A DNA stretch of 64,000 nucleotides from Panulirus ornatus (GCF_036320965.1 NC_092235.1:26201476-26265475); one strand, 5' to 3'; positions 22,061 through 35,578 are shown, counted from the first letter of the stretch. The notes: generated from the letters alone by a model not told the origin. Translations and numbers: made by a program.

Positions 22061-23027
22061 ACCCCCTGTACCGCACACCATGTGTACCCGTCAGCGTACC
22101 GCAGCCACCCCTATGTGTCCAACTGTACCGTTATTATAAATCGCAAATTTCTGGCGATAGATTATGGGCGGTGGTGCCCTACTGGCGAGGGTGGAGGCTA
22201 GCGATAGACAAGGGCCCCCGTCGTGTTAGGGCGCTCGTTTTAGAGGGAGGGTAACGTGAACGTAGGGTAAGGGGGAGGGTGGGGGGGTATATGTGACGGT
22301 GGTGGGGCACGTAACACGTGTGACGTGTGGTTGGTGGGTGTGGTGACGCGACCTCCCTCCCGCCTTCATTGAACCCCGTGCTACGTTGATCTCATCGTTG
22401 ATCACTCCTTCGTTATCATGGGGTGGGGGGAGGGGTCGCTCGTTACCACCCACATGTGGTCTGATGAACGAGTATTTCATCACCTATACCTACACCCCTC
22501 ACCCCATACCCCTCTGTCAGGGTTCGTGGACAGGCCAAATGACGGGAGAACTCCGTCTCTCCCCTCACGACTGTCTGGCGACGCTCTCGTATGTGGCCGC
22601 CCGTCCGGCACGCCGCCACACCACGACCAGGTTGTGGTGGTTGTGGTGATAGGCCGTCGCGCGCTGTGGTAAAGGGGTGGGTGGGGGGAGGGGGGGGTGT
22701 CGGACAAGTCAGGTAGCGCCACGGTACGACGCTGTGGTTGGTCGCTCACACGCCACGAACTCGGACGTAAAAGGGATGAGAGAAGAAAACGTGTGTGTGG
22801 TGGAGCCGCACCCGTGAAATACATCACCATTTCTAATTTTTTTTTCTCCAGAAAATTAGCGTTTGTTCGTTTTTTTCCACTTCACATCTTTCCTCTTCAT
22901 ATATTTCTCAAGTATATATTTGTCTCTGTCCGTCGTACCATTTTCTTTACACCCAATTTTGATGAAGAAATTATCCTCAGTAGAATCCCTGTTTAACTCA
23001 TAGTTCAATTGTTTACCATAGTATATC
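22061..23027. other. Non-coding unique sequence
   Basis: Mixed composition with G-runs. No exon with convincing splice sites was recognised. Confidence 0.45.
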
Positions 23028-23106
23028 AGTACTACTACTACTACTACTACTAATAATAATAATAATAATAATAATAATGATAATAATAGTGATAATGATA
23101 ATAATG

Positions 23107-23152
<46 letters not shown>

Positions 23153-23178
23153 TAATAATAGTGATAATGATAATAATG

Positions 23179-23222
<44 letters not shown>
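23028..23222 (+). repeat. (ACT)n/(AAT)n compound trinucleotide tract
   Basis: (CTA)8 is followed by (AAT)n. An interrupted AATAGTGATAATGATAATAA segment occurs twice, showing internal duplication. Confidence 0.95.
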
Positions 23223-23223
<1 letters not shown>

Positions 23224-23524
23224 GGTACAGCAAATTGGGTTTGAGATTTCCCTGCGCGACTCACCAACCAATTTCGGCGCATTAAGACATTGCCTGGTGG
23301 ACGGTGTATCGGGGGTGTGGGCGGCTATTTGTGTTGCCTGTGTAAGACAGTGTTCCTTGGGGCAGTCAGTCAGTAATCATGGCTCGGGGGGGGGAGAGTT
23401 CGTGTGTGGTTCACAAGATATTACGTAACGTACCCCCATCATGGGTACGTCTGAGGGAGGGGAAGGCCCAGCACCAGGGGTGTCGTCTCTTGTTTTTATT
23501 TCCTTCCTTCCTCGTCTCAAGCGC

Positions 23525-23735
23525 AGCGGTACGATCTATTGAGTACGTCGGTTACGGCCGTACAGCACGACGGTACGATCTTCTAGCGCGGGACGGTACG
23601 ACCTTAGAGCACGATGGTACGATCTTCTAGAGCGACGGTGCGATCATAGAGCATGACTGTACGACCCTTGAGCACGTCGGTACGATCCTGGACCACGACG
23701 GTACGACGCTTGGGTATAAGTGCCCAAGCCTTTTG
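23525..23735. mobile_element. Foldback element, locus 4 (left arm and half centre)
   Basis: About eight diverged direct units (GTACGATC and GTACGACC variants) end in CTTGGGTATAAG and CTTTTGACCTG, the first half of the central palindrome. Confidence 0.65.
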
Positions 23736-24196
23736 ACCTGAAGTGCTTTCCGGTGTGTTTCTTAATTGCTTGGCAGAAGAAGGAGACCATTTCTCGTCCC
23801 AGTCTGGTAAGCGACGTCCCAACAACTGGCCTTCAGTGGGCTGTTGGCTGGGATTTAAAAATGACTGGAAACACTGTTTGTAAAATACCAGAGACGTGTG
23901 TAGTCAACCTCATGGCCTGGGGGAGGGAAATTTTCCCTCAAATTACAAGCCATGTTGAGTTCTGGGTTAAACCTTTTATAACAAGAGTCTATAAAACTCG
24001 GACCCAAATCCTGACGTGCCAGTTATGGGTCTTGTATATAAACTGTTCAATTGTGAAGTTTCTGGGAAGCGTTCGTGTATGATTTTCCTGCGTGAGTGTG
24101 ATACAGACTTAAGAGTCTGGGCTGAGGTTACCCTCCTGATCATGACTGACGGAATCCCATGTTCTATATTATGCTCTTCAGCCAACACAAATGTAT

Positions 24197-24200
<4 letters not shown>

Positions 24201-24268
<68 letters not shown>
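24201..24268. repeat. (TA)34 microsatellite
   Basis: Pure tract. Confidence 0.95.
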
Positions 24269-24270
<2 letters not shown>

Positions 24271-24339
24271 TCAACGGTGTTAACATGGCTAGGTTACTGT
24301 GGACGTAAAGTGTTATTTTACGAACTTAAGTAAAAGAGA

Positions 24340-24830
24340 TATACAAAGAAATATTGAATCTAACTATAAGAAAAGAAAATCGGATCTTCTAACAATGTAA
24401 AGAAAATGAATATTGCATCCAACAATAAAAGAACGATATTGGATCTAACAATAAGAATATTAGATCTAACTGTAGAAAGAATATTGGATCTAACAAAATA
24501 ATATTAGATCTAACAGTAAGGAAATATTGCATCTAACTAGAAAAAAAGAATATTGGATCTAACAGTAAGAAAAAGAATAGTGAATCTCATTGGAAAAAGA
24601 ATTTTGGATCTAACAGTAGGAAAAAATAATTTTGGATCTAACAGTAAAAGAAAGAATATTGGATCTAACAGTAAAAAAGGAATATTGGATCTTAAGAAAA
24701 TATTGTATATTGTAACAGTAAAGATAAGAATGTTGGATCTAAAAAAATATTGAATCTTCTAACAGTAAAAAAGGAATATTGGATCCTCTAACTGTATAAA
24801 GAAATAATATTGGATCTTCTAAACAATTGT
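24340..24830 (+). repeat. Degenerate GAATATTGGATCTAACAGTA array
   Basis: About 17 AT-rich units of 22-32 bp with variable A-runs between GGATCTAACAGTAA cores. Copies are strongly diverged. Confidence 0.85.
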
Positions 24831-25560
24831 CCTAACTAGGCATTAGGCGTCGCACGCTGCTGTCTGGCGAATTTATTTTCCCTCAGTCGATTTTCCTTTT
24901 TTTCTGGTGCTGAAATTTAGACAGATGAATGTGCGCTTGGAGGAGCACGCCGGGGGTTAACACACTCCTCACACACGCACGGGCAAAAACCCGCAGATAT
25001 AATAATGGCCAATATTCTCATCGGTCAGGAGATTATCGTACCTCGCCACCCCGTTATCTCTCTCAGCCAATCAGCGTGCAGAAAACTCGTTCAAATCCCT
25101 AGTATTTGCTAAATGGCTTGTGATTTCCACCGAGTTTTTATTTATTTTTTTTTCCCTCGCTCACTCTCTTCCTCCTCCTGCAGGAGTCATAAGTTCCTCT
25201 TCATAAATGACTAAATGGCGGGCTGCGCGGCGATTTTACACGGGACTTGCGCTCGAGGGTGACACACACACACACACACACACGGACGGACGGACGCCGC
25301 TGTACGTCAATATTGAAGTTATCCATTGTTCTGGGGGTGAGTGGATTCGCACACGAACTGCTCGATGTATGTAATCACCACGACACATACTCGCCAGCGC
25401 GCGTATACTTAACTCTGTACTCACACATTAAGATGGAATATACGTATATCAAGTGTATGTATACTTTATGCTTAGATGTGCATATATAAGTATGTATGAT
25501 CATCATAGAAATGAATCGACAGCAAATCGAATTGGAAGCTCTTGGTTGTTATTGCCTCAG
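24831..25560. other. Unique intronic sequence, possible conserved element
   Basis: 24840-25245 is one of the few stretches in intron 2 free of simple repeats. It has a (CA)11 at 25262-25283 on its right. No coding potential recognised. Confidence 0.4.
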
Positions 25561-25574
25561 GGGCATCGTTAGGG

Positions 25575-25668
25575 TCTATGGGTATGATGAAGGGGTCTTT
25601 GACCTGATCCCTGAGGGTCAGGTCAAAGGCCAGGTCATCATACCGTAAGGTCGTAACGTCGTGCTCAG
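25575..25668. mobile_element. Foldback element, locus 5 (central palindrome)
   Basis: GGTATGATGAAGGGGTCTTT (from 25580) pairs with AAAGGCCAGGTCATCATACC (ending 25644) in a hairpin of about 31-bp imperfect arms with almost no loop. One degenerate right-arm unit follows. The palindrome here is the clearest in the window. Confidence 0.75.
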
Positions 25669-25734
25669 TGGGTTAACATCAACCCCAAAGCTAATTCAGA
25701 TGAGATGACGCGGGATTAATAGAATTTTTTTTTC

Positions 25735-26420
25735 TAGGAGTATCAGATTATATTTAAAATCAGCTAATGAAAGAGTTGCGTCCATACAAGGGATATGAGT
25801 TAGATATGAAGTGTGCATAATCATGGATTCCAGGAGTGTTCGAAAACCTTGTGGTACAAAGGTCAATGCCAGGGGAATGGAAAACGGCAGATGTGGTGCC
25901 TTCTTTTTTGTGTGTGTTATCAAGAAGATAGGTTGTGGAATAGCCATTGACATGTGTGGTCTGTAGACCACTCACTGGAAGGGATAATCAAGAAATCAGT
26001 GGGATTATTTCCTGCACAGGAGGAAACGCCAAATAAGACACAACATGACTTCAGAGTCAAAAAAAAAAAAAAGAAATGATGTGTAACAAATCTTTTTGAC
26101 TTCTTTGATGGACTAAGATCTCTTGTAGGTAATGGAGATGGATGGTTGCTTTGCGTAGTTCTTCGATTACCAGAGGCGCATATGAGTGTAATATCACACA
26201 AAGAATGATAGAAAACAGTGTGGAGGTGGGCGAGGAAAAATATTACGTGGGTGGGTGTGGGCGGGGGGGCGTCGATCTGAATTAACCTTAACGGCCTTGT
26301 GACGAGGACACGTCACAGGTGCCTCGTGTGACAGTTGGGGTAACGAGTAGCGTCCCACAAGGCTGGGAGTTGGGACCACCGGTGTTCCTGATGTCTGGAT
26401 GATTCGTACGGCAGAACTGG
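25735..26420 (+). pseudogene. Decayed CR1/Jockey-type LINE reverse transcriptase relic
   Basis: Reading across several frameshifts on the plus strand gives the expected order of RT landmarks. EWKTADVVP is at 25875-25901. A degraded segment comparable to the family's SVxxKLLExIIKD follows near 25955-26000. QHDFR is at 26041-26055, VTNLFDFFDG at 26083-26112 and SVPQGWELGPPVFL at 26349-26390. An A13 tract interrupts the frame at 26058. The FADD catalytic segment is not visible. This is a different lineage from the intact LINE at 36-38 kb and much older. Confidence 0.75.
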
Positions 26421-26496
26421 ATTATGTCCCGTGTAATGTTTGTCCATAGTGCTATACTCGTGATAGAAGATGCTATAATCATGATAGAAGATAGCG

Positions 26497-26543
<47 letters not shown>

Positions 26544-27480
26544 CGGGATTGTGATATACAGTGAGACAAGATGCTCTGACATGGGGGGGGGGGGTCATTC
26601 TCGTTCGCTTTTCACGAGGATGAACCACAAATTGTCGTCGTCCTGACTACCATACTGCAGGAGATACAGACACCTGTACGTGAAGGGAAATTGGAAGATA
26701 ACATATCGCTAAGCCGAGCACCTGAACACCACAAATAACAATATGTAATAAAGAGGTACATTGCCTCCTGCTGAGTATAGACGGTTCCTTCTCCTATTTC
26801 GTACCTGTGCGGTACCTCAGAATGGAGAACCAGATACAGGTACCTTGTTAAACCTCATATTATGCTTACGTGTGAGTGGCATTCATTACCCATCTGTTTG
26901 GTAACATCTCTGGGGTATTGCAGGTACCCATGTCTTCCACTGTGTCTTGCAAACCCTGCGTGATGTATCAACAAGATCTTGAAGTGTTATGTAGTTGTCA
27001 TCATTAGTATTTATCCTGCCAGCAAGTGTGTCGTGTGTATAGGTGTCTTACTGGCCCTAGTATGGGGTACTGCTCATGTATACGTGATGGATCTTCCTCG
27101 GTATTAGCCAGCGAGGGTCTTCCTCATTATCAGAGTGTGGGTCTTCCTCATTATCAGAGCGTGTGGGTCTTCCTCATTATTATTAGAGTGGGTCTTCCTC
27201 ATCATGAAAGAGCGGGGGCATCAAACCTCCATCCTCCTCTCTGATTCCCCGGACATCATCACTTCGTGCCTCATTCCGTCGTGACGTTGCTCTCCTCCCA
27301 CTACCATGCTGGCCGCTGCTCTCGTGTGTGTGTGTGTGTATCCTCTCCTCGGCCGCCCCCAATCCCCGCGACTCGTGACATGGCTGCTGCCTCCCTCAGT
27401 TTTTTGTGTATAGGGGAGTCCTAACACACGAGGATGGACCGTTGTGATGCTCCATTCTCTCCTGCCACGAACAGCGACAC
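26421..27480. other. Non-coding; (GT)21 and a 26-bp repeat
   Basis: (GT)n is at 26500-26541. A GGGTCTTCCTCATTATCAGA unit repeats four times at 27113-27210. No gene. Confidence 0.6.
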
Positions 27481-27497
27481 TGTAGCACTCGCTTCTC

Positions 27498-27506
<9 letters not shown>

Positions 27507-27571
<65 letters not shown>
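27507..27571. repeat. (TC)32 microsatellite
   Basis: Pure tract after a C10 run. Confidence 0.95.
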
Positions 27572-27574
<3 letters not shown>

Positions 27575-27779
27575 CCGGTCTCACGGATCGTATGTGTCGC
27601 AGTTTCATCCGATGGTACAGTCTACGTTTGTGTGTGTGTCTTCCACCCCTTGCGTACCGCTGGTACAGTGTATGTGTTTACCCACGTCGCCAGAATGATA
27701 ACTGATGTTTACGAAGTTGGCCAAATCCTCGTATGTTCTGAGTTCGACGAAGATATTGACAGAATTGTTCGAGGTTGAT

Positions 27780-28375
27780 GTATAAAATCAGTTTGTATCA
27801 GGTTTTTCAAAGATGAATTTAAAGTTATCAGACAATACAGCCTCTTTATCCGTTCATATGTGTCCATTGTTTACCTTCTGGGCACACATGGTAAAGAAAA
27901 TGGGAAAAGAATGGACATAATCCCTTTTATAAAAGTCGTTAAAGAAAAGAAAACTTGGAATTAAATGATAAATGAAACAAAGAAGGTAATGACAATAACA
28001 GTTGTAACACTATAGATGAAGAGGTCGGCTATAACATATAACAACAGTTGTAACTATAGATGAAGAGACCGATAACAGACTCGACCCTTGCTATAACGCT
28101 CTACCCCCAACCCCTCCCCCCCTCCCTCCCTCCCAGGACACGCGTCCAACCCCCCCCTCCTCCCCAGGGCCACGTGTGCCCCCCCTCCCCATCTATCTCA
28201 TAACGTGTTATCTAGACTCGTTAAGTCATTTACCCGGTGCCGCTCGTTTACCTGTATTTACAGTTCTTACTAAAACTGGACACAGTTTCTGGCGTGACGT
28301 TTATTGTGTGAGTAGAAGTTATCGCTGAATTGCATCTTTTTTTAATTTACATAGTTAATGCCGGACACACGCACA

Positions 28376-28378
<3 letters not shown>
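27780..28378. other. Non-coding unique sequence
   Basis: AACAGTTGTAACTATAGATG is duplicated at about 28000 and 28042. Otherwise nothing recognised. Confidence 0.5.
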
Positions 28379-28436
<58 letters not shown>

Positions 28437-28551
28437 CACTTTACTAAGGCAGTTTGAAGAGCGGGTAACTAACCCTTCGAGGGAAAAACCAACCATCGCT
28501 TCTCATCCTTTGTCCCTCTATCTATAAGGTGAAAATAAAGGAGGGGAGGAC

Positions 28552-28627
<76 letters not shown>
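28379..28627. repeat. (CA)27 and (CT)34 tracts
   Basis: (CA) 28379-28432 and (CT) 28560-28627, separated by unique sequence. Confidence 0.95.
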
Positions 28628-28629
<2 letters not shown>

Positions 28630-28867
28630 CCGTCTACGTGACGCAGGCGATACGTGAGTTGTACCCCCCCCCCCCCCGATATCCCTAGGGATAAGTACAC
28701 CATGAATTATATCCCACAGACACGTCGACCATCGCCGGCAGCAGCGCGGATAAGCCATCGCGCTGCGCCCAACAGTTGAACGGAACGGGTCGCAGGATCC
28801 GTCACACCATAACACTGGACGCGTTCGTAAGTCGCGTTGCGTCCAGACGGATGATTAAACCTCCGTT

Positions 28868-29052
28868 CTGAGCAGGACGGTGCGATCGTCGTGTACGACT
28901 GTTCCGTACTTGTGTGTGTGTGTCGGCTTGGCTTTTGACCTGACCCTCACACTTCAGGTCAGAGATTAGACTACGTCATCATACCGAGGGTGTCGTATCG
29001 TCGTGCCCGAGGGTCGTACCGTCGTGCCCGAGGGTCGTACCGTCGTGCTCAA
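28868..29052. mobile_element. Foldback element, locus 6
   Basis: One or two degenerate left units, a centre with TTTTGACCTGACCCTC and GTCATCATACC, then three to four right units ending GTCGTGCTCAAGG. Confidence 0.7.
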
Positions 29053-29089
29053 GGAGATGAGCGAGACGTGTACCCTCCCGGCCGTGCGA

Positions 29090-30000
29090 CGCGTTGGAGA
29101 CCCTGGTCGTATAGCTAATGTTTTGAAGGACGGAGTTAAATATTTGATCGTATACGGCGAACGTACAGGCCACTACGATGTTACATGGTCGTACATGCCA
29201 CACAGGCCAGTTTAGAAGCACATTTTCTGGCCAGACTACAAGACCAGGCATGTACGATGATATCTCGGCCGACGTACGAAAGCACACAGGTCTCCAAGGA
29301 CGATAGGAAGGTCCCCACATTTCAAGTACAGATGTACGATAAATGTACGATGAAAACGGTGGTGGTGGAGAGGAGGGTCACGTGGGCGCACGCGCGTGCG
29401 GTAGAACAAGTATAACAGTCATGTCATACGCATGTGATCTAGAAAGTCATTTACATGAGTAATAAACAGTGGTACGATGGCCGCTCAAAGATGTATGATA
29501 ATTGCAGGGGAGATGCGTGCGAGGAGCCGGGTGGTGTGCAGTTATCGTACATGGGAGTACGACAGTTTATAGGTTAAGTACGAAGATGACGACGCGATAC
29601 GAGGGGGAACAGACGTCATTGATAACATCTGAATGTTGGATAAGCATCAGCGAGTCTGGGAGTGAGGTGAGAATACATGATACTAACCAAGTGTTCCAAT
29701 GTACCTGTGTCGTGACGGAAGGGAATTACGGGATAAACATTAAGTGAAACACTGGAATGGGGTCGGGGTGGGGGAATTAAAAGATGATGTACGATAAGCG
29801 TCCGAAGAAAACGGGGGGAGGGGGGGGCCTCTCTCGAATTCGTCTGACAGGCGCGCGCGCGGATGTACGATACAATCGCCACAAGTTTTTTTTTTTTTTT
29901 TTAACAAGAATATCGTTGTGCGATAATTCCACAGTGTCGATCTCAAGATTACGTAGTGAACGACGACGTAAGAAAACGGGAACGTGCGATGGTTCTGGAG
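29090..30000. other. Region with scattered TGTACGAT motifs
   Basis: About 13 copies of TGTACGAT or close variants occur without regular spacing next to foldback locus 6. They may be very old remnants of its units. No gene is seen. Confidence 0.4.
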
Positions 30001-30188
30001 AGAATTGGGGATGTGGGGGTGTAACTGGAAGGCTAAGGAGGAGGAGGAGGAGGGGGTGAGGGTGGTCAGTGTGCGTGAGAGGGAACCATCGCAGACCAGG
30101 CGATGATATCAAGTAATTTTCTTATTTGCTGAACGTAAAGTGATTATATGATCCCAGGGTTCACACCTCCCCCGGGGCACGTGTACAC

Positions 30189-30226
<38 letters not shown>

Positions 30227-30328
30227 TGTGTTTGTGTGTCTGAGTGTCAGTGTATGTGTAGTAGAAGGTGTTTTTGAGTGTTTACGTTTGTCTTGTGAGT
30301 TCATGTGTATGAAAATCTGTATCTGTGT

Positions 30329-31145
<817 letters not shown>

Positions 31146-31562
31146 CGTAATTTACGTTTAACGACCGTTGTAAGTGTTAGATTAACATGTTAGGAGTCGA
31201 TAACATGAAATTAAATGTGATAGAGTCGGACATAGAAAATGGGGAGGGAGGGGGAAAGTGTTCCGTAAGACTTTGAATATTGAGGTTAGGTTAAAGACTC
31301 GAACTTTGTCTCGTGTTTGAAACACGTTCACATTTAAAGGTAGGTTGTTTGTCATTTTAGGTCGTTTGGCTATTAGGGCGTCAGTCCTACCACCTGCCAG
31401 GGTCGTTAAGGTCGTCAAGCCATTCACCCACTAATCGATCGATAAGCCATTCAAATCGTCTTCAGGTAGTAAGCATAATTCAAACTTAACATACACGCGT
31501 TATGTACGTGTTACCTTGCATGGCTCTCCCTCTGTATTGGAATACCTTACTAGATTTTAGAA

Positions 31563-31565
<3 letters not shown>

Positions 31566-31619
<54 letters not shown>

Positions 31620-31632
31620 GTTGTTGTTGTTT
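31566..31632. repeat. (TTA)18(TTG)5
   Basis: Trinucleotide tract with a terminal T-T-G switch. Confidence 0.95.
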
Positions 31633-31917
31633 TACATGATACGTCTCGTTAGATCATATTGACATAACTTTGCTTCGTCAGTATGATGTATTACACCGAG
31701 TGGCAATTACAGGTCAGCGGTAGTTAGCGTAATCTGAACTATTGATCCTTGTTGTTTGATCAAGAACTATGTATGACGACGGAGATGGAGGGTATGCGGG
31801 TTTACGATTGTATCCTTAACGGTTAAGATGATGTTCATTATTGGTTGATGGTCGTAACGACCCCTGGCATCTGGTAGGTCTAATGACCAGTCAACCAACC
31901 AACCAACCGTTGGCGGA

Positions 31918-32150
31918 CGCTTGAGCACGTCGGTGCCGTATTGCTCCAGGGTCGTACCGTCGTGCTCAACGGTCGTACCTTCGTGCTCCAGGGTCGTACC
32001 GTCGTGCTCAACGGTCGTACCTTCGTGCTCCAGGGTCGTACCGTCGTGCTCAACGGTCGTACCGTCGTGCTCCAGGGTCGTACCGTCGTGCTCCAGGGTC
32101 GTACCGTCGTGCTCGGAGACGTAACGTATTGCTCCAGGATCGTAACCATG
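31918..32150. mobile_element. Foldback element, locus 7 (right arm, 10 units)
   Basis: Ten inverted 21-bp units. A two-unit (42-bp) higher-order pattern alternates CTCAACGGTCGTACC and CTCCAGGGTCGTACC, showing secondary amplification. Confidence 0.8.
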
Positions 32151-34166
32151 CACTCAAATGAGGTAAGGAACTCAAGTTAGCATGTATAAATTATGTCTAT
32201 ATAGACTCATAAGTATAGCAATCGGTGTATAATGTACAGGATAAGTGGATTCTGTACGAAAAGCTAACACTTAGAAGCACTTAAGAAGAAGATTGCTGAC
32301 TCACCTTCCCACACAAACGACCCGCTAACTACCAATAACTCGTCTAGGTGCTGTTCAAGGGTCATAACCATTTACGCGTAACTCTAGTAATACTACAAGA
32401 TCAACGATCGTTTAAAATGATAACCACCACCCCTTTCCCCCCCACCTGGCTAATGACGAGCCATTACGGTCGTTAATGGTACCCCAAGAGAGCGAGGTTA
32501 CGGTCTATAGTGTACCATAGTACGTGTGTATTAAGATAGTAAGTTTGTGTAGACAGTGTTATACTCGGCTCCCCCCCCCCCCCCCCCCCCAGGGTTGCTG
32601 GGGAGACGGAGGGGAGTTGGGGAGAATTCTGATGGGGTGTGCGAAGTGATGGTGTGGATTGTTCTCACTATCCCCTGGGACTATCCCACACTTCCTATCC
32701 CCTGGTCGTGTCCCACAGGCTCCCACCATGGCGGAGGAGCTCCCCGGGCCCCACACACACACACGCCCAGCTGCTCATCTCTCCCGTCCTAATTACCATT
32801 GCATGGCGATCGCCTTAAGTCAGGTAGTAATCTACTTTATAATATTGATTTAATTAGTGTGTGGCGGTCATTACAGGGGGCGTCCAGGCCATCCTCGAAG
32901 CCTTACCGCTGTTCACCATGATCACCCGCTACCCAACCCACGCTCCGTTTTTGTTTTTTTTTCCCACATCCCTCGCCCGTTTTCTTAATTGTAACGAACC
33001 TCAGGGCTGTCGATCTTGCCTTATATCACCGAGTAATTACTATTAATTAAGGCTAGGGGGGGAGGGGGAGTTAGAAGGATATCATTACAGATGTGTGTGT
33101 ATTAATATTGACCCCCGGGCGGTGCAGCCAACACTTACGGAAGACGATAAACAAGAGGGAGTGTTGCGCGCGAAAGCGGCCGCGCGTGACGCTAGCAAAG
33201 GCGATTATCAGGTATTGTAAACACGGCGTAACGCGAGACCGGCCCGCTCACGTGTCGCTCGCTGGGGGCCGGATCCGGTAACACCACGCAGGGACTTCAT
33301 GCTGTTTAGGGTGAAAGTGGCCCGTCTCGCTGCACGTATCGATAGGGTTAAGAGTCGGGGTGAAAGAGTGACCTTAGTTAACTATGGCCAGGGAAGGTGC
33401 TTGAAGGTGAAGGTTCTGCCATATATTATCGTAACAAGAAAAAGATTATTATATACATATCAGATGTAAAGCCGCCAGCAGACTGACACTAGACCATACA
33501 ATGTTTATATATATATATACAATGTCAGACATTACATATATTTGTAACATAACGCCAAACATTATTTTCCTCAAATTAGAAATAGAATATTGTTCTTCTA
33601 GATAGTGCCGTCCTATGTTAAAGAAACACACGACTGTAAACAGGTCATGTTTATTTAAAGATCTATTTAGGAATGAGAAGGTTTGGGTAACGAACGATAG
33701 TGGGAGTTTGTGTAGACAGACATAAACAGAAACATGTCAGTAAACAGATATATACTTGATAAAGACAATTGAATAGACAGAAGTCAGTAGATAGGTATAT
33801 GAGTAATAGGGATAGATGGAAATGTAAGGCAGGAGAGAAGGATAAGATAGACAGAAGTAAAGGAAGATAGACAGACAGAGACGAGATTAAGATGATAACA
33901 GAAAGGAAAAGAAAACGGGACAGTAGGGAATATGTAGATTGAGTTGTTCCACGTGTGATGTGGATTAAGGATTATCATATGTTGTGCTTGTTGGTTCCTG
34001 GTGCTGCCACCTGAGGGTCGACATCTTACCCACGAGCGACTTGTATTTGACCTTTCCCGTAGTGAACAGATTTTGACTCGCTTAACGACGCAAATTGAAA
34101 TTTAAGATATATAAGGGGGAGGGGGGAGGTCTCTATGTTTGATGTGTTACACCGCGTTTTTCCCCG

Positions 34167-34170
<4 letters not shown>
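32151..34170. other. Longest largely unique stretch of intron 2
   Basis: Contains a C25-type run at 32570-32590, an AGATAGACAGA-rich patch (33720-33890) and otherwise unique sequence. 33100-33290 is CpG-rich and free of repeats. No exon recognised. Confidence 0.45.
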
Positions 34171-34245
<75 letters not shown>

Positions 34246-34445
34246 CTTAAGAGTCCACGGGGAAAAATGAAACACGATTAAGTTCCCAAGTGCACTTTCG
34301 TGTAATAATCAGATCATCAGGGGAGACACAAAAGAAAATACATAACATTCAGTTGATATACAACGAAGAGACGCAGCTAGGACGCCATATGGTAAACATG
34401 CGATTGGTACAAGACAGACAAGGAGCGTATCATGAACTTACTGTT
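34171..34445 (+). mobile_element. Dispersed repeat family B, copy 1, preceded by (TA)n
   Basis: After (TA)36 (34171-34242) comes a roughly 200-bp sequence with GTCCACGGGGAAAAATGAAA, CAAGTGCACTTTCGTGTAAT, ATCATCAGGGGAGACACA and GAAGAGACGCAGCTAGGACG. A second copy is at 37951. There is no coding capacity; class unknown. Confidence 0.75.
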
Positions 34446-35040
34446 TTACAACTTTTATCAACAATAAAGCTATCCAATGTTGTATAAACCATCACTGATA
34501 TTAATCACTAAGATGTAATCAGTGTTTGTGTATGTGTTTGTGTGTCTGTACACAACTCATCTAAGCTTCATGTGTTGAGGAGTGGGTAATCACCACCATG
34601 CTGCCACACTCACCTCTGCTCCCGTGCACCGGACGCGCGCTCCTCCTCACGTAGGGCCTTGCACGTGCGCCCACAGGCCTGACCCCGCACGTGCGCATCA
34701 CGCTTCACCCCGCGCATGCGTCCGTCTATCGGCTGCGCACAGGCGACGCGCATAGACCCTCGTGACTTCACTACAACGGCATCAGGTTCCTACATCACTA
34801 AGATGCCTTTCAGCCAATCACTTTATCTATATCTAATAACTGATTTATCAGTTATCGTTGTATTTTTTGAAGGTCTTTATAGATCTGTTGGGGTCGTACA
34901 ACACTTTGGTTCAAAACCAAAATTGGTTGGTTTGGTAATTGGGCTTTTGGCCTAGTTGCCCGCCAGGGTCGTTAAGGCCGTCGACGTCGAGTTATAACCA
35001 CCAGTCAAGTCATTTTGAACAACTACGGCGAGTTTTTCAG
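34446..35040. other. Unique sequence
   Basis: A CpG-rich patch with repeated CGCACGTGCGC-like words lies at 34620-34760. GCCAGGGTCGTTAAGG at 34963 also occurs at 31397. No gene. Confidence 0.45.
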
Positions 35041-35107
35041 GGTAATTCCCTCTGGGGCTCAGTCCTCTGTTCTTAGCGCTACCTCGCTAACGTGGGAGAT
35101 GGCGAAT
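35041..35107 (+). mobile_element. SINE-like fragment with LINE-type 3' tail
   Basis: The body GGTAATTCCCTCTGGGGCTC and AGTCCTCTGTTCTTA joins directly to GCGCTACCTCGCTAACGTGG and GAGATGGCGAAT. It thereby links the body seen at 30410-30482 to the tail seen on the LINE copies. Confidence 0.65.
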
Positions 35108-35499
35108 ATGTATGGCTCTTATTCACAACATATACTTTTTTTTTTCGTAAAGTTTCCAAACTTTGTTTTTCAAGGTGTCTTGAAAAGTAGAAGTGGTTGA
35201 GGATGACAGCAGACTCCTTGATAGTCTTATTAATTTAATCCATATATCTCTTATCCTAATATCATTGTGCCAACTTATCCTCGTGTTATCAGTAGTACAG
35301 ATATGTACAGTGACGTCTGAGGTCCATCGTTAACCTCGGGAATGAGGTGGTTACCATATCTGGGACGTGTTTCAAACTTGTTCAAGAAACTCTTCATTGA
35401 ATCAGTTAATGTGCTCAGTTATTAACTGAAAGTTTACCCTCCAATGATACGAAATTTAAACACGTTCAACTATAAAACGGAGACTCCAGTGTTGCCATA

Positions 35500-35501
<2 letters not shown>

Positions 35502-35578
<77 letters not shown>

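Noticed and set aside
27434..27778. Plus-strand frame ending in FDEDIDRIVRG
   Set aside because: Mostly (TC)n translation with a short unique tail and no motif.
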